Below are positions 62,547 to 64,000 of a stretch of 64,000 bases of DNA, piece by piece. The stretch is taken from positions 40,340 through 104,339 of the forward strand of contig NZ_JASHIM010000016.1 in assembly GCF_030733685.1 (NCBI RefSeq), given 5' to 3'. Position numbers and translations under genes: made by a program. Every line of letters begins with the position of its first letter. Within the stretch, counting starts at the first letter, position 1. This stretch comes from Roseovarius sp. MMSF_3281 (GTDB lineage: Bacteria > Pseudomonadota > Alphaproteobacteria > Rhodobacterales > Rhodobacteraceae). Below the pieces are notes generated by a model that ran no database searches, had not been told where the DNA came from, and saw only the letters and a program-made list of their open reading frames with translations.

Positions 62547-63388
62547 TCTTCGCCTTCCTTCTTCTCAGCCTGAATGTCGGCTTCCGCCTCTGCTTCGGCA
62601 GCGGCTTCTTGTGCAGCTTGCTCGGCAGCGGCGGCTTCGGCGGCAGCGGCTTCTTCGGCTGCGGCTTGGGCTGCGGCCTCTTCAGCGGCTTTCGCGGCTT
62701 CCTCGGCTGCGGATTTCAGAGCGGCGGGCAGGATCGCGTTCTCGGGGAACGGTTTCTTGACCGCGTCCTTGACGGTGACCCAGCCACCCTTGGCGCCGGG
62801 AACCGCGCCTTTGACCATGATCAAGCCACGGTCGGCGTCGGTCTTGACGACCTGAAGGTTTTGCGTGGTCACGCGGGCGGCACCCATGTGGCCGGCCATT
62901 TTCTTGCCTTTGAAAACCTTGCCGGGGTCCTGACACTGACCCGTTGAGCCGTGCGAGCGGTGCGAGATCGAAACACCGTGGGTCATTTCCAGACCGCTGA
63001 AGTTGTGGCGCTTCATACCACCGGCAAAACCCTTACCGATCGACGTGCCGCAGACATCCACGAACTGACCTTCGAAGTAATGGTTGGCGGTGATTTCCTC
63101 ACCCACGTTGATCAGGTTTTCCGGATCGACACGGAATTCGGCAACCTTGCGCTTGGGCTCGACCTTGGCAACCGAGAAATGGCCGCGCATGGCTTTGCTG
63201 ACACGCTTGGCCTTGGCCGAGCCTGCACCCAGCTGAACCGCCGAGTAACCGTGTTGATCGGCGGTGCGCTGTGCGACCACCTGAAGTTTGTCCAATTGGA
63301 GAACGGTGACGGGAACCTGCCGACCATCTTCCATGAAAAGCCGGGTCATGCCGACTTTTTTCGCGATAATACCAGAGCGCAACATCAT
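62543..63388 (-). CDS. rplC: 50S ribosomal protein L3 with a long Ala/Glu-rich tail
   Basis: 281 residues against ~210 usual. Residues 1-222 are a normal L3 ([51 protein letters not shown]). Residues 223-281 are an added low-complexity Ala/Glu tail ([16 protein letters not shown] and similar, ending EKKEGEE), predicted helical and acidic. AAGGAG precedes tandem ATG codons. Confidence 0.96.
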   Translation of the reverse strand: MMLRSGIIAKKVGMTRLFMEDGRQVPVTVLQLDKLQVVAQRTADQHGYSAVQLGAGSAKAKRVSKAMRGHFSVAKVEPKRKVAEFRVDPENLINVGEEITANHYFEGQFVDVCGTSIGKGFAGGMKRHNFSGLEMTHGVSISHRSHGSTGQCQDPGKVFKGKKMAGHMGAARVTTQNLQVVKTDADRGLIMVKGAVPGAKGGWVTVKDAVKKPFPENAILPAALKSAAEEAAKAAEEAAAQAAAEEAAAAEAAAAEQAAQEAAAEAEAEADIQAEKKEGEE

Positions 63389-63397
63389 TTGCTCTCC

Positions 63398-63706
63398 TTA
63401 AACCGAGATCTGAACGTCCACGCCGGCGGCGAGGTCGAGCTTCATCAGCGCGTCCACGGTCTGCGGCGTAGGGTCAACGATGTCGAGAAGACGCTTGTGC
63501 GTGCGGATCTCGAACTGATCGCGGGATTTCTTGTTCACGTGCGGGCCACGCAGAACGGTGAACTTCTCGATCTTGTTCGGCAGCGGGATGGGCCCGCGCA
63601 CGTCTGCACCGGTGCGTTTGGCGGTATTGACGATTTCCTGCGTGCTGGCGTCCAGAACGCGGTAGTCAAATGCCTTCAGCCGGATGCGAATATTTTGGCT
63701 TTGCAT
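63398..63706 (-). CDS. rpsJ: 30S ribosomal protein S10
   Basis: 102 residues: [69 protein letters not shown]. First gene of the S10 segment, downstream of tuf. Confidence 0.98.
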   Translation of the reverse strand: MQSQNIRIRLKAFDYRVLDASTQEIVNTAKRTGADVRGPIPLPNKIEKFTVLRGPHVNKKSRDQFEIRTHKRLLDIVDPTPQTVDALMKLDLAAGVDVQISV

Positions 63707-63777
63707 GTTGGTAGCCTTTCGCGGCGTTAAAGTTGATAGGAGGACGGCCAGAGCATCCAGCCCCCCTCTTCGAACGG

Positions 63778-63865
63778 GTCCCGGGCTTTCCGGGCAAATC
63801 CCGGACCAGTGGCCCGGGACTTGGTTTTCGTTTCATCTTGTTAGGGCGTTCGGGCTTTCGCCCGA
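63778..63865. other. Hairpins between tuf and rpsJ
   Basis: GTCCCGGG (63778-63785)/CCCGGGAC (63813-63820) and TCGGGC (63850-63855)/GCCCGA (63860-63865) with a 4-nt TTTC loop. No clear T-tract; they may punctuate the tuf/S10 junction. Confidence 0.45.
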
Positions 63866-63872
63866 GCCACCC

Positions 63873-63893
63873 TTACTCGATGATCTTCGACAC
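63873..63893 (-). pseudogene. Duplicated 3' end of tuf
   Basis: On the minus strand the bases read V-S-K-I-I-E-stop (TAA), the same C-terminal residues as the tuf gene ending at 63920 (TGA). TCGATGATCTTCGACAC is identical at 63877-63893 and 63924-63940. It looks like the trace of recombination between tuf copies. Confidence 0.55.
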
Positions 63894-63919
63894 ACCTTGG
63901 TTGGCGTGTCTCGGGATCA

Positions 63920-64000
63920 TCATTCGATGATCTTCGACACGACGCCGGCGCCGACGGTGCGGCCGCCTTCGCGGATGGCGAAGCGCAGCCCGTCTTCCAT
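63920..64000 (-). CDS. tuf: Elongation factor Tu, C-terminal 26 residues (continues beyond window)
   Basis: The frame reads MEDGLRFAIREGGRTVGAGVVSKIIE to a TGA stop, the universally conserved EF-Tu C-terminus. The rest lies past the window end on the minus strand. Position next to rpsJ is the normal str-S10 junction. Confidence 0.95.
   Translation of the reverse strand: MEDGLRFAIREGGRTVGAGVVSKIIE

Overview
The window is a contiguous, gene-dense, GC-rich chromosomal segment. It most likely comes from an alphaproteobacterium of the Rhodobacteraceae (Roseobacter-type). The support is a GcrA cell-cycle regulator, a TAXI-type TRAP transporter, a DUF1467 protein next to methylmalonyl-CoA epimerase, tandem DUF6455-like four-cysteine proteins, a DMSP-lyase-family cupin, and a full S10-spc-alpha ribosomal cluster. 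The genus cannot be fixed from what is here. No complete tRNA, rRNA, CRISPR array, phage or insertion sequence was seen.

Region by region. 1-5.1 kb holds the glyA 3' end, a YbfF-type esterase, three related membrane microproteins and a Clp-fold membrane protease. 4.6-6.6 kb is a divergent MerR regulator/MFS exporter pair with a SoxR-box-like operator between them. 6.6-11.2 kb is a minus-strand unit: LysR regulator, TAXI binding protein, fused TRAP permease, RidA. 11.2-16.6 kb carries an ABC-2 permease without an ATPase, gcrA, a hairpin-rich intergenic stretch, an AsmA protein and rimO. 16.6-25.4 kb has cutA, three tandem DUF6455-like proteins, YigZ-like, M48 protease, DUF167, nitroreductase, EI24 protein, a divergent CDF transporter/MerR pair with an operator, DUF1467 plus methylmalonyl-CoA epimerase, a response regulator and a GNAT enzyme. 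25.4-33.6 kb has aspS, a cyclopropane-fatty-acid-synthase-type methyltransferase, pabB, carB and a 39-residue membrane protein. 33.7-41.2 kb is a peptide-type ABC transporter with two duplicated Tat-exported binding proteins. 41.5-44.2 kb is a periplasmic Deg protease followed by rarA.

44.3-64 kb is the ribosomal protein cluster on the minus strand (tuf end, S10 to L17, with secY, adk and rpoA). Gene order is the ancestral one but the cluster is broken at three places. L23/L2 is split by about 480 bp without a gene. L16/L29 is split by about 2.9 kb holding a bacterioferritin-like protein, a 2OG oxygenase-like protein, a lysozyme-like protein and a small membrane protein. L30/L15 is split by about 1.7 kb holding a DMSP-lyase-family cupin and a VWA protein. 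At each break the upstream segment ends in a minus-strand intrinsic terminator, and the downstream segment starts with a sigma70-like promoter (17-bp spacer). The classic operon therefore looks divided into at least four transcription units.

Other structure worth attention: a conserved 84-bp CGTACG-rich repeat found twice (once inside the rpoA-rplQ message), a composite inverted repeat carrying GANTC sites, a duplicated 3' end of tuf, and a tRNA-Phe-like remnant at the L16/L29 break.
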